The translations under genes were made by a program, and so were the position numbers. From contig JAOTOM010005143.1 in assembly GCA_034440615.1 (NCBI GenBank), positions 428,001-492,000 on the forward strand: a DNA stretch of 64,000 nt, given 5' to 3'. The notes under the pieces were generated by a model. That model saw only the letters and a list, made by a program, of their open reading frames with translations, did not search any database and was not told where the DNA came from. The stretch comes from Ashinkailepas kermadecensis. Lineage: Eukaryota; Arthropoda; Thecostraca; Neolepadidae. This document shows, one piece after another, positions 46,441 to 56,704 of this stretch; within the stretch, counting starts at the first letter, position 1, and each line of letters begins with the position of its first letter.

Positions 46441-47015
46441 TGCCCAGAGTGCTGTGGCCCCATGTTTATCCTAATCTGTCCGGCCTGTCTGGCGTGCCCG
46501 TGATACCGGTGCAGCCGCGCTGTTGTCATGGGAGTGGAGCGGTGGTGTCTGGACCGCCGGAGCTGACTAGTCTAACGCCGGCTTCCGTGCCTGGAGTGTT
46601 GCCGTGGACTCCCGGGAGTGTAGCGGTGTTTCCTGGGCCGCCACAGCTGACTGGTCTAACACCGGCTTCCGTGCCTGGAGTGTTGCCGCCGGCTCCCGTG
46701 CCTGGGGTGTTGCCGTGGACTCCCGGGAGTGGAGCAGTGTTGTCTGGACCGCCGGAGCTGACTAGTCTAACGCCGGTTCCCTTGCCTGGGGTGTTGCCGT
46801 GGACCCCCGGGAGTGGAGCGGTGTTGTCTGGACCGCTGGAGCTGACTAGTCTAACACCGGCTTCCGTGCCTGGAGTGCTGCCGCCGATTGGTGTCCGTGC
46901 GGCAGAGGTGCCGGCACTGTCCAGAGAGCCGGTCAAGTCCCCTGTGCGGTCACCCCGCACCCCTGCACTGCTCGCCGAGTCTGTCCAACCGACCTTTCTC
47001 AGCTTCAGTCGACGG
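46441..47015 (+). CDS. candidate exon encoding 28-residue Pro/Gly/Val-rich repeats
   Basis: The open frame holds four repeats of about 28 residues (GSGAVLSGPPELTSLTP, then a P-G-V-L-P-W-T-P part). The 84-bp period keeps the reading frame, unlike the other tandem repeats of this window, whose periods do not. The block is preceded by TTTTCCCTCAG, a good 3' splice site ending at 46,440, and followed by CGG|GTAAGAG, a good 5' splice site at 47,016. The interval is 575 bp, with two leading bases and then 191 codons. After the repeats the peptide becomes basic and Ser/Arg-rich (SREPVKSPVRSPRTPA). No family recognised; it could be a structural or secreted low-complexity protein, an element ORF1, or chance. 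Confidence 0.35.
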
Positions 47016-49605
47016 GTAAGAGCGAGAGTGAGGGCAGGCGTGTATGATGATGTGATTGATGACCAAAATTAGTGAACTCCTGACAACTATGCGCTTCTGG
47101 TATTCGAATATCGTGCTTTGTGTCTAGGGTAGCATGAGTAAGACGCACCACAGAACCGTCGACCACACTGACGCTCCAGTGTTGCATGCTACTTGTCTCA
47201 TTTGCCGATCATATGAAAAATCATTTTTTACTCACCATGCATGAAATGTCGACCCTACGGGTATTAATTTGGAGGTGCCAAAAGAGCCCTTTCTAATCAG
47301 GCAGGAGAATCAAGCTGCACGAAAGAATGCCCCGAGGGGGTTTCGCAGGAGGTTAAGACTTATGACCCGATTACACCATGGGAGGCAGCAAGCCTGACTC
47401 ATAGCCTGTCCGAATCCCATAGGGCTGGTATTGGCAAAAGTTTGTGATTGAAGGGGAAATTAGGAGACTAGAAATGGAAATGGAAGGACAATAATGAAAA
47501 AGTTATTGATTTTCCATAGCCTTTTTCCTCAGAACTAAAGAGTCTTCGGATTTCCACCAGACTATTTTGGGGTGCGGGAGAAGGGACAAACTGCTCCTCA
47601 GAAACCCTATGACGAAACGAATGGCGGCCCGACAGACAGTCCCAAACTCCGTTGGTAATGTCATATGGGAGGGTCCCAAACCAAATGGAACCTCGTAGCA
47701 GACTTACATCTTCCCGCAACAAGGCAGCATCCAATGTTTTCTTAACTTGGACATGACCTGGTAAGTAACACTTTTGGGGGGATGACTTGCCGCCGCGCTG
47801 GTGTGAGTGGTAGAAGTTGGTTCAGTATTCGTTCTAAAACTCATGACATTTTTCAAAATGACCTTCATAAGCTGAAACAATGAGTTGTATAGGTACATCG
47901 GGCGTGTGTTCTTTAGGTAGGTTGCAGTATATATAAATCCTAGAATAGGATGGAGAGCAATCGGGTTGGCCAGTACGGGAAAGTGAGATTTGTTAAGCCT
48001 TCATGTAAGTTGAGCCATCCCCATCATCTCACCTCTTATGGTGTCATGAGAACTTATGTCACTTGATGACACTTCGACGAAAGTCTCCATTTTTTGTTGG
48101 ACGGGGTTCGGGAGCGGTATATATCTGCTGAGCCTTGCACAAAAATAGGTTTGAGGTCTGAAGTAATATTCCCTTAACTTGAAATGTTTTTCTTTTCCAT
48201 TGTTAGCAGATAGGCTTCGGACCATAGCACACATTGCAAGCATGTGTTTTATCTTGAAATGTTCCAAGCCACTTCGGCGTGGGATAATAAGGAGATGGAC
48301 ACCCATACTATACTTGACGTGATGTGGGTTGCTATTGAGCTAGTTGAGCAATCGCGACCGCTGCAATGTGAGCCAGTGCAAATGTGGATGAGCACTGGCT
48401 GGTTAATGTGTTACATATTGCTGATGTTGTTCTCATGAAACATGACATCAATTGCCATACAATTGTTGTTCAGCCTATTGGCGCTGAGCATCTTGTTATG
48501 TTATGAGCTATGGTGTGGAAATGCTCGATACAAGACGGATAAAAATATAGGTCGATGTATATTGCGTGGTATTTTCTGATAGCTTCATGATTTTCCACCA
48601 GAACGCGTGAGGTGGCAAAAGGTGCCCATAAAAAGCCTGCAGCACAAAAAGTAACACTTCCCAGTAATCGTCAAAACATTTGTTTACATAAATAAGGTGT
48701 GTGATCAACTTACCCCACCACCAGGATCAGCTTACTACACGCCTTGGAGTAATTTGAGACAAGGACGAGACGTCAGAACAACTAAAAATATCACTGATTT
48801 ATAATTGCTTGATGACAATCTGTATGTGACTTATTTATGCCCAAAGGATCGCCCTTTGAGAATTTGGGCACACATAACCAATATGTCTCACCACATGCGC
48901 TTTAGGCCCTCTCAAGTAAATATTGTCTCAACTTACATCGACTTACCCTACATCGGACAGTTTGTTTTTTGGTCACCTGCTTGAATAATCGCTTCGTTGC
49001 TGCCTCTAGTGCTGTTGCGAGTTTTTATCAATTATTTTTATTTCATGGCAACTGGTATCTTCCAGTGCAGAATTTGTCTCAGCAATGTCATGTATCTGTC
49101 TACAATTACGAATCCCTTTCATTTGTCCCTTGGTTTGAACATAAAATCATCGCTATCATTGCTTAGCTTTTCTGATCTTCTGATATTCTGTTCATACTTT
49201 TTGTGCATGCTTATCACCAGAATATTCAATTTTTAGCTGCTATTCCATATGAATTGATGAAAGAGCAGGTTTGATAACTTTATGTTTTCGTCCTTGTTCT
49301 TGCTTGTAGGTGACTTATTTTCATGATTGTAGTTTCATGATGTACCACTCTGAAGTGGCGATGGCACGACAACTAGGAACTAAATAAAGAAAACAATACA
49401 CAAATAACATAGCAACTCATGTTTTAAAACATTGTAAGGAAGGCCAACTGAACCAATTTCATGTAAAGGAAAAAGCCCACACATAGCTCCAGACACGAAT
49501 TAAATAAGCAAACGAAGCATAGTCGCCGGCCCAAGATGCCTGTCCGTGTTCCGGAAAAAATAGCAGGAAATCCAAGTAACATGCACTTCTAACGTCAGTT
49601 TACTT
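47016..49605. other. no gene recognised
   Basis: A 101-codon minus frame at 48,001-48,306 is not similar to anything I know. Otherwise A/T-rich unique-looking sequence. Confidence 0.35.
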
Positions 49606-49673
49606 GTTACGAGTAGCGCAGTCTATGAAACATTAGATTTCTGATCCAGGGGTTCGAATCCCACTGGCACCAA
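49606..49673 (+). repeat. tRNA-like 3' half (SINE or pseudo-tRNA)
   Basis: GGGGTTCGAATCCC (box B and T-arm, about 49,649-49,662) is followed by ACTGGCACCA. Upstream, GTAGCGCAGTC is a weak box A. The acceptor 5' strand does not pair. Likely the head of a SINE. Confidence 0.4.
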
Positions 49674-49933
49674 AAGGCTCCGACATAAGCGGCTCAGCAG
49701 AAATGTTTGGCAATTCATGTCCTCCTTTCAGTAAGTGTAAGTACACCTGACGACAACCGGAGAAGTAACTGGGCGATGCGCTGCGTTCTATCTAGCCATC
49801 TATTGCACATTCACTTGATGAGAGCATTAGCCTGAATTATATTAACATGGCGTTTATTACCAACTTGTCACTGACATATAGACACATTACAAGATTTATC
49901 AGCCCACACTTCCATTAGTCACCATTGGACTAA

Positions 49934-50530
49934 TGGGGTCTTTTACGCCCTCTAAGGCTTTTCCGTGAGAGCTGAAATTTAACCGGACACGTTGGAACCG
50001 GACACGTCTCCCCACGTGGATGTCTCCACGGTGGCACGTGGACACCGGACACGTTTTCCCCCAAAACATCGAATACCTGTTTACTGGTTATATACCGATG
50101 ATACGAATAACCGTCCTAGCACTTGATCAATTGGAACACCATCTGTAAGAGGCCCAGCATGCGCTATGAATGACTAGATGTCTGCTGTTTTTCTCTTGGT
50201 TTGTTTCTTCCGATGGTCGTGTTGTTGCCCTGAAGCCTGAATAACTATAAAAGTACAAAGGAGCAGAGAACTTAGCCAACTAATGCGACGCAGAAACTCC
50301 ATTTCACAGGACGCTGAGCTGGGCCAAGTTGTGATGACGTTCAGTCAGCTCAATAAACAGATGAACAGTATCAGGAAACAGGTGAGAAACATTTTCGGGG
50401 AAGTAAAACATTGTGTCGGCAGGTTTGAGTCGATCTCCTGAATTGAAAAGAACCGACAACCAGGACATGATTAACCTGGGGTCTCGGGGGGTCTTCTACG
50501 CCCTCTAAGGCTTTTCCGCGAGAGCTGAAA
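49934..50530 (+). repeat. direct repeat pair of about 42 bp, 555 bp apart
   Basis: GGGTCTTTTACGCCCTCTAA at 49,937 and GGGTCTTCTACGCCCTCTAA near 50,489 continue through GGCTTTTCCGYGAGAGCTGAAA with only two differences in about 42 bp. A CCGGACACGT cluster with CACGTGGA lies at 49,984-50,060. The interval may be a short element with direct terminal repeats. Confidence 0.5.
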
Positions 50531-52299
50531 ACTGCGGCGCGCAGCACGGTATAACTTCCAGTACCTTTTCTATGATCATTTTGGAGTCTGAAGTGGACAT
50601 TTCAAGCTCCGGTCATGTAAGGTCATTGGCCTAGCTCAGGTCAAAGACGACCACCTCTAAAAGATGATTGAGGGTCGATAACACATGAAGAAATGTTGAA
50701 ATGAAACTTGCAACGTGAGGGCAATTTGGCAGTGTCTCTAAAACAAAATTTTGGGATCTATAAGGTCAGGTCAACGACCTAAGGTCACAGCTAACCTTGG
50801 CAAAATTTGGGCTAAATTTCCTATTTGTGTAATATGCATGCTTTTCTAACATTATTTTTACTTTGGTATGCATGCAGAAGCATCAAGAGAAGTTCCTTAT
50901 TCGATTACTTTGACCTCCGTCAAGTGGTCTGGGGTCAGACCACGATAAAGTGAGCAAGGTGTGCTAAGCCTATTTAGACACTGCTATTTGTATGGCTTAT
51001 TTCGAGTGTTTATGACCTAAATAATATGAAGGATGCATTGCACGAGCTGAACTGCCGAATATGCCGATACGGTACGTTTTTTGAGAACATAAATATTTTT
51101 CTCAAAAACCAACATTTCGGTCTTCAAAATTATCCGAAAATTATATAAAAACACCATTTTCGGAACCTATTCGTCGCGGGCTTTCCTATGGTACTCCTCT
51201 CGTTTCAGTGCAAAGCTTAGTTTGGAAGATAGATTTGGGGTCTTTCAGCATCTCCCCAGAGGCGGAATGTGAGGATCTGACTGGAGAGACGGCGCAGGTT
51301 AATTTGTGGCGTCCTTGCTTGCTAGCAAGGCTGGAAGTCTCTCGCCAAGCCATGGGCCCAATTCTTATTTTCAGGACATATTTCCAGATTGAACAGGGAA
51401 AATATCAAGTTATCATCAGCAGAGTACCAAATTAGGTGGTCAGGGCACCCCTCCCCCGATCCCCGGGATCTCCAGCCGTGCTTGCCAGCCAGACTTGATA
51501 AAACGTTCACTTTCCAGGCTTCATTGCAGCACGGAAATTACATAACCGGGTTCCAATGCATGCAGCATGGAACAATGTGTATTGCTTTTTCTAAACAATC
51601 TGTTGGGCTCATCAAGGACATTTAAGAAAATTAGAAGCTGTATATCACAGCATTGAAAAGATCTTGCTCGCGCTGCCCATTAAGTATAGTCTATTGAGGT
51701 ACGGGTAAATTCAGAATGTTTCGGACTTAAGATGAGGTGGACACAACGTGGTTTTGGACGAACAGGCGTCCCTCCAAAGGCGTACAAAACGAGACACCAG
51801 TATGCAGATCTCGCATGCTGAATGTAAAGCTAACTATATTCCCAAAATGTCACCAGTGTGCAGATCTTTCATGCTGAATATAATGCTCGCTCCATGGACA
51901 AAGTTCAGCTCATCTGAAGACATTCGTCCATGCATTCCAGAAGTTACTGCCTTCTTTTTTCTTACCATATGCTGTTATCATGCATAGTCATATTTTCAAT
52001 CACTAGAAGAAGAAAAGAAATGATCATGCCAATGATCAATTGTTAGTTGCCAAATGTGTTCATACAAGGCTATTTCTCACGGGAAGTATCCTATTCATTA
52101 CGGGCGAGAACGAAACTGCATCTGGTCTACTCCGTGCACATTAGGTGTGTCCATTTTGCCGAATAAGTGAAAAGTTGCACCGGCAAGACATGTATTCTGT
52201 TATTTAAACAAATTTGGAGTTCATTGGCAACCAATTTTTTTGCAGATCAAATTTTGCTATGGGTCACACACGAAATCCCCCAATAATCAGTTTTTATAG
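50531..52299. other. no gene recognised; small duplication near 51,800
   Basis: CAGTRTGCAGATCTYKCATGC occurs at 51,797 and 51,853, a diverged 56-bp tandem pair. Otherwise nothing recognised. Confidence 0.35.
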
Positions 52300-52817
52300 T
52301 TTGGTGTATTTTGGTATCTCGCGAACTAATGGAGATATCCATATGAATCTGCATCCCCTGTGAGCCGTCTCGACGAGAAAAGCCGCTTATCATCCAAACT
52401 AACGGAGAGGCGATTCATAGTTTGAAAGCTGTTTGTTTTAAACTAGGTATGTTGGCCTTTCTGAGCCTATTGACATTCATATACCGTACGGTCCCTTAAC
52501 AAAGTTCACAAAGAAGCGTTACATACACTATACGATCATTCGATGTTGTGATGATCATGTAAGGTGGCGAAGGAAATGCAATATGAACCAAATAGCCATG
52601 TTGTGAATTTGCACAAATACGGCAACTTGAACCTCTTCAGTCAACATAGTCATTTGACGCGCTGTAGGTACTGTAGGACAACTTATACATGTAAGTGCAT
52701 AATCTATGCGTAGTTTCACATGTCGATCAAGATGAGAGAGCCAAACTAACTTCAACATTGCAGTTTTTATTCCATAAACCGCCATTCATTCCACAACATA
52801 TCGAACTTTTTCTACGG
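52300..52817 (-). repeat. left arm of a diverged inverted repeat (pairs with 54,308-54,850)
   Basis: On the minus strand it carries AAAAGTTCGATATG, CGCATAGATTATGCAC, TTCATATTGCATTTCCTTCG and CGCCACCTTACATGATCATC, then AAGCGGCTTTTCTCGTCGAG, in the same order as the right arm on plus. Identity is roughly 70-80% by eye. Confidence 0.7.
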
Positions 52818-53204
52818 TACTATCGCGTCCCATTTTGATATGGGCCATATCCCAGAAACATAAAACGTTCTGTACAGTCGGCTATGCTTCTTCTTTCCTT
52901 TTTGTTTTGTTTTGTTTGTTGTTTTAGGTTCGTGAGAACAAATGTTGTAATACCTGCTTTGCGGTTGGGAGCTTTCTTCCTCTACTGATTGGGGAAGATT
53001 GACCAATTAAGCAAATATCAGCATATGAACATGAACCCAGTGGCCTTGATGACTGTACTGTAACATTTGGGGTATAAGTTGCATTTCCTAATGTTTTACT
53101 GCTACGTGCATTAATCTGTCTTGCCTGCATTGTTGGTGGATTAATGGAGGAGATACACCATTTCGAATTCTTCACGGGATGGTCAATCATGCATCTGCAA
53201 AGGA
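52818..53204. other. no feature recognised
   Basis: Spacer within the inverted repeat; TTTTGTTTTGTTTG low-complexity run at 52,900. Confidence 0.35.
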
Positions 53205-53218
53205 ACAATGACGACAGT

Positions 53219-53515
53219 GTAGCTCGGTTAGCTCGGTGGATAGAACGCTGGCCTGCAAAGGTCTCATCGTCTTGGCACAACGGGTTCGATTCGCTTCACG
53301 CGCTCACTCTTAACGCCTCCGGCTGGTATAGCCAGTCGGCAACTGGCCAGGCAAGGTCGGGGGTTCAGGCACTAGGCGGCCGTGTCCGCTATATAGATGC
53401 GTTCGAAGTTGTGCTATAGAAGTGGTATTTCCCGATCGGGAGATGGGTTCAGGGTTGGTGCAAAAAGCCTGTGCTTAGCGCTGATTCTGATTCCGTAAAG
53501 CCTTCTCATCAACAG
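53219..53515 (+). mobile_element. probable tRNA-derived SINE
   Basis: TAGCTCGGTGGATAG (box A, about 53,230) with a duplicated TAGCTCGGT just before it. The anticodon loop CTGCAAA would read GCA (cysteine). GGGTTCGATTC (box B) lies at 53,282-53,292. About 220 bp of unrelated tail follows. The anticodon-to-T spacing is too long for a tRNA, so a SINE head is the better reading. No target duplication was identified. Confidence 0.5.
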
Positions 53516-53994
53516 CTCAAGCTAAATTGATGTTAAAAAGTACAAAATGGTCATTTTATGGACATGACAAAATGTGCAGACAAGTAATAAGCTGGTTGGT
53601 TGGCTGGTTACTTGGGCTTTAGGGCACATGCTCATCATATAGCGCCCATAACCAGTAGTAAGTGATTAATAACAAATGTGGCATTCACTGCAAGTATGCT
53701 TCAGGTACATTACACATGCAAAACTTGGGTACGTGGATGTGGATAATATAGTTGAAAGTGCGGCTCACAATTCACATCCACGTAATTGATGGAAACTGAA
53801 GGAGGACTTCAAATGACGCGTCCACATCATGATTCTGTCCTCACCTTTATGTGCTGATCACAAAACTCCGTGGCTGTAAGTTGGGTACAATGTACGTAGG
53901 ATTGCCTTTTTATGTCAGCACCTTTATAAACTTGATTAAACTTGATTAAATATACGCCAATTTCAGTTGTCTGAGAAGAGCTTACATAAGTAGT
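53516..53994. other. no feature recognised
   Basis: ACTTGATTAA is duplicated at 53,932-53,950. Otherwise nothing. Confidence 0.35.
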
Positions 53995-54307
53995 TTCGAA
54001 ATGAGCACGACTTTTAAACTACGAGTCGTATGTTGTTTAATGTCGACTTTAAGCGGCTTCGCTTCGGAAGACGATTGAGAAAAGATACACGTTGATTTAA
54101 TTATATTGATTAATTATCCAGATACGAACTAACTTAACGTATCAAAAACCGACATTTTAGGCTCCATGTGCGACCCATTTAAAATTTGAAATGTTTAAAT
54201 TTATCTGCCCATAAGCTCCAAATGTCTTAATTCATGGAATAACTGTTAAAGCTATAACTTTTCACACCTTTGGCAAAATGTACATACCTAGTTTGAACTG
54301 ATGGTAC
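53995..54307 (+). repeat. extra diverged copy of the distal part of the inverted-repeat family
   Basis: Aligns directly with 54,700-55,015: GACTTTTAAACTACGAGTCG versus AACTTTCAAACTATGGGTCG, then CACACCTTTGGCAAAATGTAC versus CACACTTTTGGCAAAATGAAC. Confidence 0.6.
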
Positions 54308-54850
54308 TGTGTAAAAGTTCGATATGTCGTGAAATGGATGGCGGATGAATTAATGAAAAACTGTAATATTGTAGTTAACCTGACTCTTTCAACTTGATCG
54401 GCACATGAACCTACGCATAGATTATGCACCTACGTTTATAAGTTGTTATACCATACCTACAATGCGTCAAATAACAATGCTGATCGAAAAATGTTGTTCA
54501 ATTACCTTACTTATGCAAATTTGAAACATGACCATCTCGTTCATATTGCATTTCCTTCGCCACCTTACATGATTATCACAACGCCGGACGACCGTACACT
54601 CTATGTAAGATTAACGCTTCATGCACGCTTCTTTGTGAACTTTGTAAATCTGCCGTAAGGACATCAATGCCAAGAGGCTGGAAAAGACCAGCATACATGG
54701 ATTTAAAACAAGCGTAACTTTCAAACTATGGGTCGTCCCTCACATAATTTGAATTGTAAGCGACTTTTCTCGTTGAGATGATTCATAAGAGGTGCAGGTT
54801 GATATGGTTATATTCATTACCTCTCGAGATACCAAAAAGCCACAATGTAA
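54308..54850 (+). repeat. right arm of the diverged inverted repeat
   Basis: See the left arm at 52,300-52,817. The arm continues into a 54,700-55,015 block that also has the extra copy at 53,995. Confidence 0.7.
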
Positions 54851-55546
54851 AACTGAAATGTGTAGGTTTCGTGTGAAACGCCTATGCTAATTCAAAACGT
54901 AACATATTGGTACCAATGGACTCCACATTACTTAACTAATGGGGTAAACCTGTTCAAGGTACAACTTTCACACTTTTGGCAAAATGAACATACCTAATGT
55001 GCACATGGCATGCAGGTTCATCTGAGCCACCCGGTACCAAAGTCACGCTTTTGAAACCATAGCTTTTTGTTGTAGCGCTTGGCGTTCAAATATATACACT
55101 CAAAGTCAGATGTGCTCACTTAATTTTGATTTCACCAATTTTCATCCCAGTATTCTTCATGAAGGTCCCTTAATCTGTGCTCAAAGAAAGTGCTTCGCGG
55201 CGGGATTTTCGCCTCCGGGCAGCATACAAAAGTATTTCGCGTTATAATACAACATTTGAGGTTGTAAGGTGCTCACTCAAAGCCAGATATGCTCTTTTTA
55301 CTTTGATGTGTTTTAGCTTTCAGCACAATATTTATGATGAAGTACTCTCAACCTTTGCTCAAAGAAAAGGGTTTGTTACAGCGTTCTCGGGCGCGAGCAG
55401 CCTGCCATGCACCTCCCACTTGCCATTCATTCCAGATGGCGAAGTTCCAGGCGTGAACATTCGGTGGAAACCAATTATCAAGTTGGCCTTCAATGGCAGG
55501 GAATAATACAACTTAAGCAAGGTAACACTTTATTAATAGCTCGCGC

Positions 55547-55571
55547 TTTCGGTTCCAGACCATATTGTCAG
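55547..55571 (-). ncRNA. hammerhead-like core at PLE3 left terminus (degenerate)
   Basis: Minus strand: CTGACAA, TAT, GGT-CTGGA-ACC stem-loop, GAAAGC. The CTGANGA core has A for the second G. Confidence 0.35.
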
Positions 55572-55834
55572 TAGTGTCGCAGCACAGGTCGAAAATATAA
55601 CCATACAACTTAAAACACCATGAAAGCACACACCGAATTGCGAATGCATCCTCGTTTCCGGCGAATAATTTTATCCAGACACAATAACAAAATGCAAACT
55701 TCAGCCAGCGATAAACAAGCATCAGATTGCACCATAGTTGATAAGATGAGCTAAGATCAGCATCTAGGGCGAAGGGGGATGGGGATGAAAAGTTGTAGCA
55801 AGGAACAAAGATGGTCAATAATAATCAGATCAGC

Positions 55835-56027
55835 CTCGAAAATCCTTGGCGTCCCTCGGGTGGCAAAATATACCCTCTCGAAAAAAACGGTTTAGAAGGT
55901 AAATGCACTGAAGAAAAAAATGTTCTGTGCAACATTTCATGTAAAACTTGCCCAGGTGAATTGTATATAGGAGAAACTAAACGGCCAGTAAACAAACGCT
56001 TCCATGAGCATATGAGTGATGCACGAT
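55835..56027 (+). pseudogene. PLE3 GIY-YIG endonuclease, 5' part
   Basis: The frame carries NGLEGKCTEEKNVLCNISCKTC, GELYIGETKRPVNKRFHEHM and SDAR. These are the first Tyr position (here Cys in VLCNI), the YIG, the catalytic Arg and the His of GIY-YIG. It is cut after SDAR by the LINE insertion; the domain resumes at 59,730 with LRRPDQPLWEHM. Confidence 0.75.
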
Positions 56028-56436
56028 CACCGATGGCGATCACGTATCAACGAAATGGGCGACGCGCCCTTTTTTTCTTTTTATAATTTGTTTCCTAATG
56101 TCGACCCCTGTTTCGTATGCAGCAGCCTATCCTATTTGGCTACACGCACTATTACAGGCTCGATTGATATTGGGCTTTCCCATCGCCAGCTATTCAAAAG
56201 TTAGGACAGCCAGCTTAGGAATGCCTCAGGATGCGAATACATATGTCATTTGTCTGCTGTTCTCTACAACTGGTTGAATCTTTTTTTTTTGTCTTTTTGT
56301 TTGCAGATAGGCCACCACCAGTTATTAGTAGAAGTAGTCCCAGGAGCACCTCATCTATGTAGCAAGCTAGTAACACCAAGGAACTCCTGGGGCCACAAAG
56401 TGAAATGTGTTATGAGGGGGAAAAGGGAGAAGTTGG

Positions 56437-56645
56437 ATCATGTACATACACATGCACAAGCACACAAACCTGCATATACACACACATGAAACATGTACAC
56501 CTACACATACTTCACATACATAGACACATATGCACTCACATATCTATGCAAATATACATACATACACATTTACTAACATGCACATACATAAACATACACA
56601 CATATGCATCCATACACATTTATGCACATACACATGCACACATTT
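56437..56645. repeat. degenerate (CACATA)n-type microsatellite
   Basis: Alternating ACACATACAT/CATGCACAC units over about 210 bp. It lies in the 3' region of the minus-strand LINE and may be its tail. Confidence 0.8.
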
Positions 56646-56704
56646 TGTAGTGTGCAAATGATCAAGGTTAATTTTTGCTCACCAGTTAATTTGTGATACA
56701 TGAG

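Noticed and set aside
53219..53300. Functional tRNA-Cys gene
   Set aside because: The distance from anticodon to T-arm is too long and the acceptor stem is missing.
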